Source: Streptomyces oryzae
GTDB lineage: Bacteria; Actinomycetota; Actinomycetes; Streptomycetales; Streptomycetaceae
Assembly (NCBI RefSeq): GCF_017676365.1
Contig: NZ_JADKMA010000047.1
Location: 1-40,656, forward strand
Length of the DNA stretch: 40,656 bases
Reading direction: 5' to 3'
Shown: piece after piece, positions 1-8,497 of the stretch
How the letters are laid out: the number at the start of each line of letters is the position of its first letter
Numbering within the stretch: the stretch's first letter is position 1
The notes under the pieces: generated by a model
What the model was told of the DNA's origin: nothing
The model's input: only the letters and a program-made list of their open reading frames with translations
Database searches by the model: none
Made by a program: the position numbers and the translations under genes

Positions 1-603
1 GGGCTCAGGGGAGCCGGGCCGCTTGGCAGGACCGGGCTTCGCGGGGCCCGGCGACGGCTTCCCCTTCCGCTTCGGCCCCGGCTCGGGGCCCTCGTCGCCC
101 TGCTCGCCCTCCTCGGCCGCCCGGACCGCCGGGATACGGACGGCGGAGGCGCGGCCGGCCGGGGCCGGGATCCGGGCGGCGGTCCTGTCGTCCTGGGGGT
201 GGTGGCCCTGCGGGATACGGGCCGCCTGGGCGCGCCGGAGCAGCACCCTGCGGCGGGCCGTCTCGGCCGGGCTCGCCGCGCATGCGCACAGGAGGCGGAG
301 CGCGGAGAGGTCGGCCGGGACGGGGAGGTACCCGGTGGCGAGGGCGGCCTCCAGCTGATCCAGGTAACCCGCAGCGGCGCCCGGCAGGGCCGCACGGTAG
401 CGGGCGAGGTCCGCCCGTACGAAGGAACGCAGCCGGGCGCCCTCACGGACCGTCTCGTCCACGGCCTGGGCGAGCCGCAGGTACTCCCGGGCCTGCTCGG
501 GCGCGGGGTCGGACTGGAGGGCGATGGCGAGGGCACCGCTGAGCACTCGCAGCTCGTGCGGGCCGAACGCCACGCCGCCTCGGGAACCGTATGGCGTGGG
601 CAT
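1..603 (-). CDS. Hypothetical protein, C-terminus beyond window
   Basis: An open frame of 201 codons starts at an ATG (601-603) and runs off the left edge with no stop, so the protein is partial. The first ~110 residues look helical, with an Ala/Leu-rich pattern around GPHELRVLSGALAIAL and YLRLAQAVDETVREGARL. The rest becomes Arg/Pro/Lys-rich and low-complexity (EPGPKRKGKPSPGP), so a disordered tail is likely. There is no signal peptide or membrane segment. I do not recognise a family; its place beside coaX suggests a conserved Streptomyces gene of unknown function. No clear ribosome binding site precedes the ATG, so a leaderless mRNA or a GTG start ten codons later is possible. Third positions are G/C-rich throughout, which supports real coding. 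Confidence 0.65.
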   Translation of the reverse strand, partial: MPTPYGSRGGVAFGPHELRVLSGALAIALQSDPAPEQAREYLRLAQAVDETVREGARLRSFVRADLARYRAALPGAAAGYLDQLEAALATGYLPVPADLSALRLLCACAASPAETARRRVLLRRAQAARIPQGHHPQDDRTAARIPAPAGRASAVRIPAVRAAEEGEQGDEGPEPGPKRKGKPSPGPAKPGPAKRPGSPEP

Positions 604-684
604 GAGGCGACGATAGAGGATGTAAGAGCTAAATGTGCTTATCGCCTGATTTGCGGCGTGGCGGGGCGCGTCACGCCATTGCCT

Positions 685-717
685 CGGTTCCGGACGCCGT
701 TACCCCGGTTCCGGACG
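685..717. repeat. 12-bp direct repeat upstream of the leftward hypothetical gene
   Basis: CGGTTCCGGACG occurs at 685-696 and again at 706-717, a spacing of 21 bp (two helical turns). The pair lies between the coaX stop and the start of the leftward gene at 603, next to the most AT-rich stretch of the area (610-660). It could be a regulator site for that gene; no family is assigned. Confidence 0.4.
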
Positions 718-1515
718 TCAGTTCCGGGCGACGTTGCGTTCGTACACCAGGCGCAGGCCGATCAGCGTCAGCCAGGGCTCGTGCTCGTCGATCACTGTGG
801 ACTCGCCGAGCACCATGGGGGCGAGGCCGCCGGTCGCGATGACGGTGACGTCCTCGGGGTCGTCCGTCAGCTCGGCGGCCATCCGGTGGACGACGCCGTC
901 CACCTGGCCCGCGAAGCCGTAGACGATGCCCGCCTGCATCGCCTCGACGGTGTTCTTGCCGATGACGCTGCGCGGCCGGGCGATCTCGATCTTGCGGAGC
1001 TGGGCGCCGCGCATGCCCAGCGCGTCCACGGAGATCTCGATACCGGGGGCGATGACGCCGCCGACGTACTCGCCGCGCGCCGAGACCGCGTCGAAGGTGG
1101 TGGCCGTACCGAAGTCGACGACCACGCACGGGCCGCCGTACAGCTCGACCGCGGCCAGCGCGTTGATGATCCGGTCGGCGCCGACCTCCTTCGGGTTGTC
1201 CATCAGGATCGGCACGCCCGTCTTGACGCCCGGCTCGACCAGCACCGCCGGAATGTCGCCGTAATAGCGCCGGGTCACCTCGCGCAGCTCGTGCAGCACG
1301 GAGGGGACGGTCGAACAGATGGCGATGCCCTCGATGTTGTCGCCCAGTTCCTCGCCGAGCAGCGGGTGCATGCCCATCAGGCCGTGCAGCAGTACGGCCA
1401 GTTCGTCCGCGGTGCGGCGGGCCTCGGTCGCGATGCGCCAGTGCTCGACGATCTCCTCGCCGTCGAACAGCCCCAGCACGGTGTGGGTGTTGCCCACGTC
1501 GATGGTGAGCAGCAT
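718..1515 (-). CDS. coaX: Type III pantothenate kinase
   Basis: This 265-residue cytoplasmic enzyme phosphorylates pantothenate, the first step of CoA biosynthesis. The ASKHA-fold phosphate loop DVGNTHTVLGLFDG is at the extreme N-terminus. It is followed by VGADRIINA, the second phosphate motif DFGTATTFDAV and a C-terminal GGLAP loop, all diagnostic of CoaX. Length is normal for the family. The ATG (1513-1515) shares one base with the nadC stop, so it is translationally coupled as the last gene of the panC-nadB-nadC-coaX operon. That operon combines pantothenate synthesis, pantothenate use and NAD synthesis. Confidence 0.95.
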   Translation of the reverse strand: MLLTIDVGNTHTVLGLFDGEEIVEHWRIATEARRTADELAVLLHGLMGMHPLLGEELGDNIEGIAICSTVPSVLHELREVTRRYYGDIPAVLVEPGVKTGVPILMDNPKEVGADRIINALAAVELYGGPCVVVDFGTATTFDAVSARGEYVGGVIAPGIEISVDALGMRGAQLRKIEIARPRSVIGKNTVEAMQAGIVYGFAGQVDGVVHRMAAELTDDPEDVTVIATGGLAPMVLGESTVIDEHEPWLTLIGLRLVYERNVARN

Positions 1516-2549
1516 CAGGGCTGCTCCTCTCGTGCGTCGGCGTCCTCTCGCAGGTCCAGGCCGATGTCGAGGACCGGCGCCGAGTGGGTCAGCGAGCCGA
1601 CGGCGAGGTAGTCGACGCCGGTTGCCGCGTACTCGGCGGCGTTGGCCAGGGTGAGGCGCCCTGAGGACTCCAGCCGGGCCCGGCCGGCGACCAGGGTGAC
1701 CGCCTCGGCGGTCATACCCGGCGTGAAGTTGTCCAGCAGCAGCAGATCGGCGCCCTGGTCGAGGACCGGCGGGATCTGGTCCAGGCTGTCGACCTCCACC
1801 TCGACGGGGATGTCGGGGAACTCGGCACGCACCCGCGCGAACGCCTCGGCGACCCCGCCCGCCGCGACGACGTGGTTGTCCTTGATGAGCGCCGCGTCGG
1901 ACAGCGACATCCGGTGGTTGACCCCGCCGCCGCAGCGCACCGCGAACTTCTCCAGCGCGCGCAGCCCCGGCGTCGTCTTGCGGGTGTCGCGCACCTGGGT
2001 CTTCGTGCCCTCCAGCGCGTCCGCCCAGGCGCGGGTCGCGGTCGCGATGCCGGAGAGGCGGCACAGCAGGTTGAGGGCGCTGCGCTCGGCCGTGAGCAGG
2101 TCGCGGGTGCGGGTGCGGACGGTCAGCAGCCGCTGGCCCGCCTCCACCCGGTCGCCGTCCAGCGCGTGCCGCTCCACCTCGAACTCGTCCGTGCACACCA
2201 CGGAGAGCACGGCCTCGGCGACCCGGAGGCCCGCGACCGTTCCGGCCTCGCGCGCCGTGAAGTCGCCCGTGGCGACGGCGTCCTCCGGGATGGTGGCGAC
2301 GCTGGTGACGTCCACCCCGCGGTCCAGGTCCTCCTCGACCGCCAGGTGGGCGATGTCCTCGACCTGCACCGGGTCGAGTCCCGCGTCGCTCAGCAGCTGG
2401 GCCAGGTCGGGGTCCAGGCCGCACTCCAGCGGGTCGAGATCGTCGGGCCCGGGTCCGGACGCGCAGCCGCAGCCGTCGCCGCAGCCGCCCGGCTCGGACG
2501 GTGCCGCAGGGCCCCTGCCGATCTGGAGGAGGGGGAGGTCGTCGGTCAC
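1515..2549 (-). CDS. nadC: Nicotinate-nucleotide pyrophosphorylase (carboxylating)
   Basis: NadC converts quinolinate and PRPP to nicotinate mononucleotide in de novo NAD synthesis. The family motifs are present: DVTSVATIPED near the N-terminus, the active-site stretch HRMSLSDAALIKDNH, and EVEVDSLDQ followed by LLLDNFTPG in the barrel. I chose the GTG at 2547-2549 because AAGGAG lies six bases upstream. It overlaps the nadB stop by 4 bp (GTGA). The protein is 344 residues, longer than the usual ~280-290. The extra N-terminal segment contains a short cysteine cluster, GGCGDGCGCASG, which is not part of the catalytic fold and could bind metal. Confidence 0.95.
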   Translation of the reverse strand: MTDDLPLLQIGRGPAAPSEPGGCGDGCGCASGPGPDDLDPLECGLDPDLAQLLSDAGLDPVQVEDIAHLAVEEDLDRGVDVTSVATIPEDAVATGDFTAREAGTVAGLRVAEAVLSVVCTDEFEVERHALDGDRVEAGQRLLTVRTRTRDLLTAERSALNLLCRLSGIATATRAWADALEGTKTQVRDTRKTTPGLRALEKFAVRCGGGVNHRMSLSDAALIKDNHVVAAGGVAEAFARVRAEFPDIPVEVEVDSLDQIPPVLDQGADLLLLDNFTPGMTAEAVTLVAGRARLESSGRLTLANAAEYAATGVDYLAVGSLTHSAPVLDIGLDLREDADAREEQP

Positions 2550-4279
2550 TGTTGCTCCTTGGGCGGGGCGACGACCGCGGGGAAGGCGGTCGTCTGGGTC
2601 GTACGAAGGGTGAACGGGGCGTCGGGGCCTGCCGCGTCGCCGACGGTGACGACGATGTGGCGGCGCCAGCGCTCGTCGTCGCGGTCCGGGAAATCCTCGC
2701 GCCAGTGGCAGCCTCGTGTCTCCTCGCGTCGGAGAGCGGCTGCCACCAGGACCTGTGCGACCAGATGGAGGTTGGTCGTCTCCCAGGTGTCCACGCCCGG
2801 CTCGGGGTGCTTCCCGTCCGCCGCCGTGGTGAGGGCAGCCAGTTGACCGGCTGCCGAGGAGAGGGAGCGGGCGCTGCGCAGGACTCCGGCTCCGGCGGTC
2901 ATCGTGTGCTGGATGCGGGTGCGGGCGGTGGCCGGCAGGAGCGTCGCCGCCGGGCCGCGGTCTGCGGCCGGGGGCCCGGGCAGCGACCGGTCGGCGGCCA
3001 GGACCGACTCGGCGATCCGCTCGGCGAAGACCAGGCCCTCCAGCAGGCTGTTGGAGGCCAGCCGGTTGGCGCCGTGCACCCCGGTGCACGCCGCCTCGCC
3101 GCAGGCGTAGAGGCCGGGGACCGTGGTGCGGCCGGTCAGGTCGGTGCGGATGCCGCCGCTGGCGTAGTGCGCGGCGGGGGCGACGGGGACGGGCTGCGTC
3201 ACCGGGTCGATGCCGTGCGCCCTGCAGGCGGCCAGGATGGTGGGGAAGCGGCTCTCCCACATGGCGGCGCCGAAGTGCCGGGCGTCCAGATACATGTGAT
3301 CCGTGCCCTGCTGCGCGGCGTGCTGCATGATGCCCTTGGCGACGATGTCCCGCGGCGCCAGCTCGGCCAGCGGGTGGGCGCCCTGCATGAAGCGGACCCC
3401 TTCGGCGTCCACCAGATGGGCGCCCTCACCGCGTACCGCCTCGGAGATCAGCGGCTGCTGGCCCTCGGCCTCGGGGCCCAGGTAGAGCACCGTCGGATGG
3501 AACTGGACGAACTCCAGGTCGGAGACCTCGGCGCCGGCCCGCAGCGCGAGGGCGACGCCGTCGCCGGTGGAGACGGCCGGGTTGGTCGTCGCAGCGAAGA
3601 CCTGGCCCATGCCGCCGGTCGCCAGTACGACGGCGGGTGCGCGGACCGCCCCTACGCCGTCGTGCTGGCCCTCGCCCATGACGTGCAGGGTGACGCCTGC
3701 CGTGCGGCCCTCGGCGTCCTTGAGCAGGTCGAGGACGAGGGCGTTCTCGATGGTGCGGATGCCCTGTGCGCGTACGGCGCCGACCAGGGCCCGGGAGACC
3801 TCGGCGCCGGTCGCGTCGCCGCCCGCGTGGGCGATGCGGTTGCGGTGGTGGCCGCCTTCGCGGGTCAGCGCGATCTGGCCGGTGTCGGCGGAGAGATCGA
3901 ATGCGGCGCCCGCCTCGATGAGCCGCTGTACAGCCGCGGGACCCTCGGTGACCAGGGTGCGCACCGCGTTCTCGTCGCACAGCCCGGCTCCGGCCACCAG
4001 GGTGTCGTCCAGGTGCTGTTCGGGGCTGTCCCCCTCGCCCAGTGCCGCCGCGATGCCGCCCTGCGCCCAGCGGGTGGAACCCGCGTTCAGCCGGGCCTTG
4101 GTGACCACGACCGTACGGGCCCCGCCCGCGGCGCAGCGCAGTGCGGCCGTCAGCCCGGCGACGCCGGAGCCGACGACGACCACGTCGGCGTCCAGGTTCC
4201 AGCCCGGCGGGGGCGCGGGCAGCGCGCTGCCGGCTATGCCGGGGTTGACGGGTCCGGGTGTCCGGCTCAGGGCGGTCAT
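2546..4279 (-). CDS. nadB: L-aspartate oxidase
   Basis: This 577-residue FAD enzyme oxidises L-aspartate to iminoaspartate, the first NAD-pathway step. The FAD-binding motif VVVVGSGVAGLTAALRCA is near residue 35. It is followed by the succinate-dehydrogenase/fumarate-reductase-type GSTRWAQGGIAAA, the substrate-loop histidines (EGGHHRNRIAHAGGDATG) and the C-terminal PGLYACGEAACTGVHGANRL. The ATG overlaps the panC stop by 4 bp and the stop overlaps nadC. The partner quinolinate synthase gene nadA is not in the window and must lie elsewhere. The N-terminal ~30 residues are Pro/Ala-rich and probably flexible. Confidence 0.95.
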   Translation of the reverse strand: MTALSRTPGPVNPGIAGSALPAPPPGWNLDADVVVVGSGVAGLTAALRCAAGGARTVVVTKARLNAGSTRWAQGGIAAALGEGDSPEQHLDDTLVAGAGLCDENAVRTLVTEGPAAVQRLIEAGAAFDLSADTGQIALTREGGHHRNRIAHAGGDATGAEVSRALVGAVRAQGIRTIENALVLDLLKDAEGRTAGVTLHVMGEGQHDGVGAVRAPAVVLATGGMGQVFAATTNPAVSTGDGVALALRAGAEVSDLEFVQFHPTVLYLGPEAEGQQPLISEAVRGEGAHLVDAEGVRFMQGAHPLAELAPRDIVAKGIMQHAAQQGTDHMYLDARHFGAAMWESRFPTILAACRAHGIDPVTQPVPVAPAAHYASGGIRTDLTGRTTVPGLYACGEAACTGVHGANRLASNSLLEGLVFAERIAESVLAADRSLPGPPAADRGPAATLLPATARTRIQHTMTAGAGVLRSARSLSSAAGQLAALTTAADGKHPEPGVDTWETTNLHLVAQVLVAAALRREETRGCHWREDFPDRDDERWRRHIVVTVGDAAGPDAPFTLRTTQTTAFPAVVAPPKEQQ

Positions 4280-5181
4280 CGTGCTTCTCCGGGGTGCGGG
4301 GCGAGGTGCCGGCCTCCGGATTGCCGGGGGCCGAAGTGCAGGGCGACGTTGTCGATCAGCCGGGTCGTGCCCGCGCGGGCCGCGACGGCCAGGACGGCCT
4401 CTCCCTGCCACGCGTCGTCGGCGATCTCGGTGAAACCCTCCGCGTCGACCAGTGCCGCATAGTCCACGTCCAGACCCTGCCCAGCGGCGGCCTCCAGCAC
4501 CTGCCGGGCGGCGCCCAGAACCGCAGCGGGACCGCGCGGCACGGCCTGCTCGCCCGCGCGCAGGGCCCGGGAGAGGGCGAGGGAGCTGGTGCGCTCGGCG
4601 TCGCCGAGATAGCGGTTGCGGCTGGAGAGGGCGAGTCCGTCCGGCTCCCGGACGGTGGGGACGGCGACGATCTCCACGGGGAAGTTCAGGTCCCGCACCA
4701 TTCGGCGGACGAGGGCGAGCTGCTGGGCGTCCTTCTGACCGAAGAACGCCACATCGGGCGCCGTGAGGTGGAGCAGCTTGGCGACGACGGTGAGCACCCC
4801 GTCGAAGTGCCCGGGGCGGAACGCGCCCTCCAGCACGGCGCCCATCGGTCCCGCCGAGATCCGCACCTGCGGCTCGCCGCCCGGGTAGACCTCGGCCAGG
4901 GACGGTGCGAAGACCACATCCGCGCCCTCCTTGCCCGCGACCTCCAGATCCGCTTCCAGGGTGCGCGGATAGCGGTCCAGGTCCTCGCCCGCGCCGAACT
5001 GGAGCGGGTTGACGAAGACGGTGACCACGACCTGGCCCTCGGGACCCACCCGCTCGCGCGCGGCACGCACCAGCGCGGCATGGCCCTCGTGCAAGGCGCC
5101 CATGGTCATGACGACGGCGCGTTCCGGTCCGCGGGCGAGGGAGCGCAGTTCGGCCGCCGTATCGACGAGGTGCGGCCTCAT
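4276..5181 (-). CDS. panC: Pantothenate synthetase (pantoate-beta-alanine ligase)
   Basis: This 301-residue cytoplasmic ligase joins pantoate and beta-alanine through a pantoyl-adenylate intermediate. Motifs are complete: TMGALHEGHAALVR (HxGH-like nucleotide motif), FVNPLQFGAGEDLDRYPR (pantoate site), FFGQKDAQQ and the C-terminal ALSSRNRYL. Its ATG overlaps the stop of the DUF2520 gene by 4 bp and its own stop overlaps nadB. panD, which makes beta-alanine and sits beside panC in mycobacteria, is absent here. Confidence 0.95.
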   Translation of the reverse strand: MRPHLVDTAAELRSLARGPERAVVMTMGALHEGHAALVRAARERVGPEGQVVVTVFVNPLQFGAGEDLDRYPRTLEADLEVAGKEGADVVFAPSLAEVYPGGEPQVRISAGPMGAVLEGAFRPGHFDGVLTVVAKLLHLTAPDVAFFGQKDAQQLALVRRMVRDLNFPVEIVAVPTVREPDGLALSSRNRYLGDAERTSSLALSRALRAGEQAVPRGPAAVLGAARQVLEAAAGQGLDVDYAALVDAEGFTEIADDAWQGEAVLAVAARAGTTRLIDNVALHFGPRQSGGRHLAPHPGEAR

Positions 5182-6188
5182 GCGTCGGCCTCCCCGTCGC
5201 CGTCACCGCCGGGCCCCTCACTGCCGGGACGCTCGCCCTCACTGCCGGAAGCTGCCAGTACGTCCAGCAGCGCCTCGGCGGGCTCCGGCTTGAGCAGGCC
5301 GTGTGCCAGCGCCCGGTCGGCGGTGGCGCGGGCCATCGCCAGATAGCCGGCCACCGTCTCCGGTGCGCTGCGGCGCAGCTCGGCGATGTGTGCGGCGACC
5401 GTGCCCGCGTCGCCCCTGGCCACGGGGCCGGTCAGCGCGGCGTCGGCGGAGCGCAGGGCGTTGTCCAGGGCCGCGCCCAGCAGCGGGCCGAGCATCCGGT
5501 CGGGGGCCTGCACACCGGTGGCGCGCAACAGGTCCATCGACTGGTTGACGAGGGTGACCAGGTGGTTGGCGCCGATGGCGAGAGCCGCGTGGTAGAGCGG
5601 GCGGGACTCCTCGGCCACCCACTCGGGCTCGCCGCCCATCTCGATGACGAGGGCCTCGGCCGCCAGCCGCAGCTCCTCCGGCGCCGTCACCCCGAAAGCG
5701 CACCCGGCCAGCCGCTGCACGTCCACCGAGGTGCCGGTGAACGTCATCACCGGGTGCAGCGCGATCGGCAGCGCTCCGGCGCGCAGCGCGGGCTCCAGCA
5801 CCGAGGTGCCGAACCGGCCCGAGGTGTGCGCCAGCAGCTGCCCCGGGCGGACGGCACCGGTCTGCGCCAGCCCCGACACCAGGCCGGGCAGCGCGTCGTC
5901 GGGCACGGTCAGCAGGACGAGTTCGGAGCGGGCCAGCACCTCGGCCGGGTCCACCAGCGGTACGCCGGGCAGCAGCTCGGCCGCGCGGCGCCGGGAGGCG
6001 TCCGAGACCCCGGAGGCGGCAACGGGGCGGTGCCCCGCCAGCTGTAGCGCCGCCGCCAGCGCGGGGCCGACCCGGCCGGCGCCGACGACGCCGACGGACA
6101 GCCGCGCAGGGCGGTCCTCGGCCCTGGCCGGGGTCGAGGGATCGGGTCCCCCTGCGCCGCCCGGGGGGTGGGCATGGTGTGCGTTCAC
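5178..6188 (-). CDS. Rossmann-like and DUF2520 domain protein
   Basis: This 336-residue protein has an N-terminal dinucleotide-binding fold (VGVVGAGRVGPALAAALQLAGH, residues ~32-53) and a C-terminal helical DUF2520 domain (YHAALAIGANHLVTLVNQ). The layout resembles short hydroxyacid or pyrroline-carboxylate reductase-like dehydrogenases. Proteins of this type sit directly upstream of panC in many Actinobacteria. A role in pantoate/pantothenate metabolism is therefore often suggested, but I know of no demonstrated reaction. The start is a GTG (6186-6188) with GGAAGG eight bases upstream. The stop overlaps panC by 4 bp. Confidence 0.85.
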   Translation of the reverse strand: MNAHHAHPPGGAGGPDPSTPARAEDRPARLSVGVVGAGRVGPALAAALQLAGHRPVAASGVSDASRRRAAELLPGVPLVDPAEVLARSELVLLTVPDDALPGLVSGLAQTGAVRPGQLLAHTSGRFGTSVLEPALRAGALPIALHPVMTFTGTSVDVQRLAGCAFGVTAPEELRLAAEALVIEMGGEPEWVAEESRPLYHAALAIGANHLVTLVNQSMDLLRATGVQAPDRMLGPLLGAALDNALRSADAALTGPVARGDAGTVAAHIAELRRSAPETVAGYLAMARATADRALAHGLLKPEPAEALLDVLAASGSEGERPGSEGPGGDGDGEADA

Positions 6189-6253
6189 GAAAGTGGCCTT
6201 CCGTATGCGTTCCGGTCCGCTCAGTCGCCGGTACCGGACGAGACCACGCCATG

Positions 6254-6454
6254 CTAAGCCCTCCGCGCACGGCGCCGGAGGGTCCGGGGTGCGGTGCTCC
6301 GTACGGGCCGGCCCAGTTCCTCGCGCGCCTCCTTACGGGCCACCCACCATGCCCGGAAGAGCTTCGCCTCGTGGGTGCCGGGTGCCGGGGGCGGCGGCTG
6401 CTCCTGGGAGCGGAGCCGCCAGACGTCCAATGCGTACTGCTCACTGATGGTCAT
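6254..6454 (-). CDS. Small basic hypothetical protein
   Basis: A 66-residue frame beginning MTISEQYALDVWRLRSQEQ, with an acidic/aromatic N-terminal helix, a Pro-rich turn, a second helix (EAKLFRAWWVARKEAREEL) and an Arg-rich tail (TLRRRARRA). About 85% of its third positions are G or C, like its neighbours, which argues that it is real. It lies 65 bp upstream of the DUF2520 gene on the same strand and could be the operon's first gene. A GTG at 6490 would add 12 residues. No convincing ribosome binding site precedes either start. I do not recognise a family. Confidence 0.5.
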   Translation of the reverse strand: MTISEQYALDVWRLRSQEQPPPPAPGTHEAKLFRAWWVARKEAREELGRPVRSTAPRTLRRRARRA

Positions 6455-6495
6455 GACGACGACATTGCTGCGCGTTTCCGGCCGGAGCACGCGAG

Positions 6496-6544
6496 TTGAC
6501 GGGGGCCGTCAATCCGGCTCCCGCCGATTGACGGAGCACGTCAA
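6496..6544. promoter_or_regulatory. Two 17-bp palindromes, probable operator pair
   Basis: TTGAC-N7-GTCAA occurs at 6496-6512 and again at 6528-6544. The second site extends to perfect 8-bp arms, CGATTGAC (6525-6532) and GTCAATCG (6540-6547). Their centres are 32 bp apart, about three helical turns, so two dimers would sit on one face of the DNA. The pair is in the divergent gap between the small leftward gene and the ArsR/DUF5937 regulator, so autoregulation is the simplest reading (inference). Confidence 0.6.
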
Positions 6545-6622
6545 TCGGGGAAGAAAGCAGCGCCCCGCTGGGACCGGAAACGGGACCGGAAAAGGCGTTG
6601 ACCAGCAGGGCAGTATGGGGGC

Positions 6623-7747
6623 ATGAGCGTCACCATCGACATCGCGGGGCTGCCGCCGGAGCGCATCGTCTTCGCGCCCTCCCCACTGGCGGAGCTGGGC
6701 ACCGCGCTGCACACCCTGGCCGAGCCGGGGCACCACCCAGGGGCGCACGCCTGGGCGACCGCCACCAATGCCTCCCTCAAACCGGACCTCGCCGACCGGC
6801 TGTGCGAGGCGGACTTCCTGTGGCGTACGACGTTCTCCGACATCCTGATGGGCTTCGCCGGACTGCGGGACGCCTCCGTACAGCCAGGTGCGACGCTCGC
6901 CGAGGACCTGGACCTGCTCGACAAGCTGGACGACGAGGAGTTCGTCACGGCGGCGCTGGAGTTCACCTGTAGCGCGCTGTACGGCAGTGAATCGCTGCGC
7001 TCCCCGCTGACCGACGCCACGCAGCGGGAGCGCTCCATCGAACTGGCGTCCGCGCGCGGGCCGCAGCAGCGCCGGTTCACCGAGCGGCTGCTGGCGGACC
7101 CGCCTGCGGTACGGAGCTGGGTGCGGCGCCTTTTCGAGGACTGCGAGCAGGCGTTCTTCGCCGACACCTGGAACCGGGTGCGCCATCAGCTGGCCGCCGA
7201 CGCCAGGGAGAAGACCGAACTGCTGCGCCGCCGCGGGCTGGCCGCGACGCTGGAGGCGGTCTCACCGGCCCTCTCGACCGACAAGAAAGGCTCGGTCATC
7301 AGCGCCGACAAGCTCGCCAGTGCCCGCACCACAGCGGTGGACCCGGCGGTCGGCCCAGGAGTGACGTTCATCCCGTCCGTTCACACCTGGCCGCATCTGA
7401 TGGTGCTGCACCGGTACGGGTGGCGGCCCGTGGTGTACTACCCGCTGACAGGCCGCGAGCTGCTGTCGACGCCGCTGTCCGTCGAGCAGGTCACGCTGCG
7501 CATGGAGGCGGTGGCGCACCCCCTGCGGATGCGGCTCTGCCGGAGCCTGGCGCGGGCTCCGTACACCACTTCGGAGCTGGCCGACCTCTACTCGGTCAGC
7601 TCCCCGGAGGTGTCCCGGCACCTGGCCGTGCTGAAGAAGGCCGGGCTGATCACTGCACGGCGGCATGGGCGGTATGTGCAGTACCAGCTCGACGTGAAAG
7701 TGGTGGGGCGGCTGGGCAGCGACTTTCTGGAAACGGTGCTGCGCTGA
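6623..7747 (+). CDS. ArsR-type winged-helix regulator with N-terminal DUF5937-like domain
   Basis: This 374-residue protein has a ~280-residue N-terminal domain (IAGLPPERIVFAPSPLAEL onward) followed by an ArsR-family winged helix at ~300-374. The helix region contains HPLRMRLCRSLARAPYTTSE, LYSVSSPEVSRHLAVLKKAG and the wing HGRYVQYQLD. No metal-binding ELCVCDL-type motif is present, so it is not a classical metal sensor and its ligand is unknown. The N-terminal architecture matches the DUF5937 group common in Streptomyces. It is transcribed away from the cofactor operon, with two palindromes 78-127 bp upstream as likely operators. It converges on the response regulator across a hairpin. Confidence 0.85.
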   Translation: MSVTIDIAGLPPERIVFAPSPLAELGTALHTLAEPGHHPGAHAWATATNASLKPDLADRLCEADFLWRTTFSDILMGFAGLRDASVQPGATLAEDLDLLDKLDDEEFVTAALEFTCSALYGSESLRSPLTDATQRERSIELASARGPQQRRFTERLLADPPAVRSWVRRLFEDCEQAFFADTWNRVRHQLAADAREKTELLRRRGLAATLEAVSPALSTDKKGSVISADKLASARTTAVDPAVGPGVTFIPSVHTWPHLMVLHRYGWRPVVYYPLTGRELLSTPLSVEQVTLRMEAVAHPLRMRLCRSLARAPYTTSELADLYSVSSPEVSRHLAVLKKAGLITARRHGRYVQYQLDVKVVGRLGSDFLETVLR

Positions 7748-7784
7748 GGGCTGGTCGGGGCTAGCCCCCCGCCCGGACCAGCCC
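7748..7784. terminator. Bidirectional hairpin between convergent genes
   Basis: GGGCTGGTC (7748-7756) pairs with GACCAGCCC (7776-7784), and a second palindrome GGGGCTAGCCCC (7757-7768) lies inside. It starts directly after the ArsR gene and overlaps the last codons of the convergent response regulator, so it probably ends both transcripts. Confidence 0.65.
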
Positions 7785-8438
7785 CGTCTCGTATGCCAGG
7801 ACCACTGCCTGCACCCGGTCGCGCAGCTCCAGCTTGGCCAGGATGCGGCCCACGTGCGTCTTGACCGTAGCCTCTGACAGCACCAGCTGAGCTGCGATCT
7901 CGCCGTTGGAGAGACCCTGGGCGATCAGGGTGAGGACTTCGCGCTCGCGCTCGGTGAGGCGGCGCAGTTCCTTGGCGACCGGTTCCGATGCGGTGGCGGG
8001 CAGCACCGAGGAGAAGCGGTCGATCAGCCGCCGGGTGGTGCTGGGGGCCACGACCGCGTCACCGCTGTGCACCGCGCGGATGGCGGCCAGCAGATCGCCG
8101 GGCGGCACGTCCTTGAGCATGAAGCCGCTCGCCCCGGCCTTGAGCGCGGAGAAGGCGTACTCGTCCAGGTCGAAGGTGGTCAGTATCAGCACCTTCGGCT
8201 TGCCAGGACCCCCCTCGCCGCCCTCGCAGATGCGGCGGGTGGCCTCCACGCCGTCGACGTTCGGCATCCGTACGTCCATCAGCACGACATCCACCGGGGT
8301 CTCACGCAGTACGGCCAGCGCCTCGGCGCCGTCGCTCGCCTCCGCCGCGACCTCCATGTCCTGCTGGGCGGTCAGCACCATACGGAAACCGGTGCGCAGC
8401 AGCGCCTGGTCGTCGACGAGCATCACACGGATGGTCAT
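7761..8438 (-). CDS. NarL/LuxR-family response regulator
   Basis: This 225-residue two-domain regulator has an N-terminal receiver domain with the acidic pair in MLVDDQ (D9/D10), the phosphoacceptor D55 in [10 protein letters not shown], and the conserved Thr and Lys in [10 protein letters not shown] and GFMLKDV. The C-terminal LuxR HTH reads [20 protein letters not shown] then [16 protein letters not shown]. It lies 59 bp downstream of the histidine kinase gene on the same strand and is clearly its partner. GGACCCGA is repeated in tandem just ahead of the ATG and includes the probable ribosome binding site. The stimulus cannot be read from sequence. Confidence 0.92.
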   Translation of the reverse strand: MTIRVMLVDDQALLRTGFRMVLTAQQDMEVAAEASDGAEALAVLRETPVDVVLMDVRMPNVDGVEATRRICEGGEGGPGKPKVLILTTFDLDEYAFSALKAGASGFMLKDVPPGDLLAAIRAVHSGDAVVAPSTTRRLIDRFSSVLPATASEPVAKELRRLTEREREVLTLIAQGLSNGEIAAQLVLSEATVKTHVGRILAKLELRDRVQAVVLAYETGLVRAGG

Positions 8439-8497
8439 TTCGGGTCCTCGGGTCCTTGAGTTCTTCTCGGTGGGGCGGAAAAGCGGGGATCGGGGCG

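Noticed and set aside
2501..4462. A long rightward open frame opposite nadB/panC
   Set aside because: It is an antisense shadow of GC-rich coding DNA. Its composition is Arg/Gly/Ala-rich without motifs, while the leftward frames contain complete NadB and PanC signatures.
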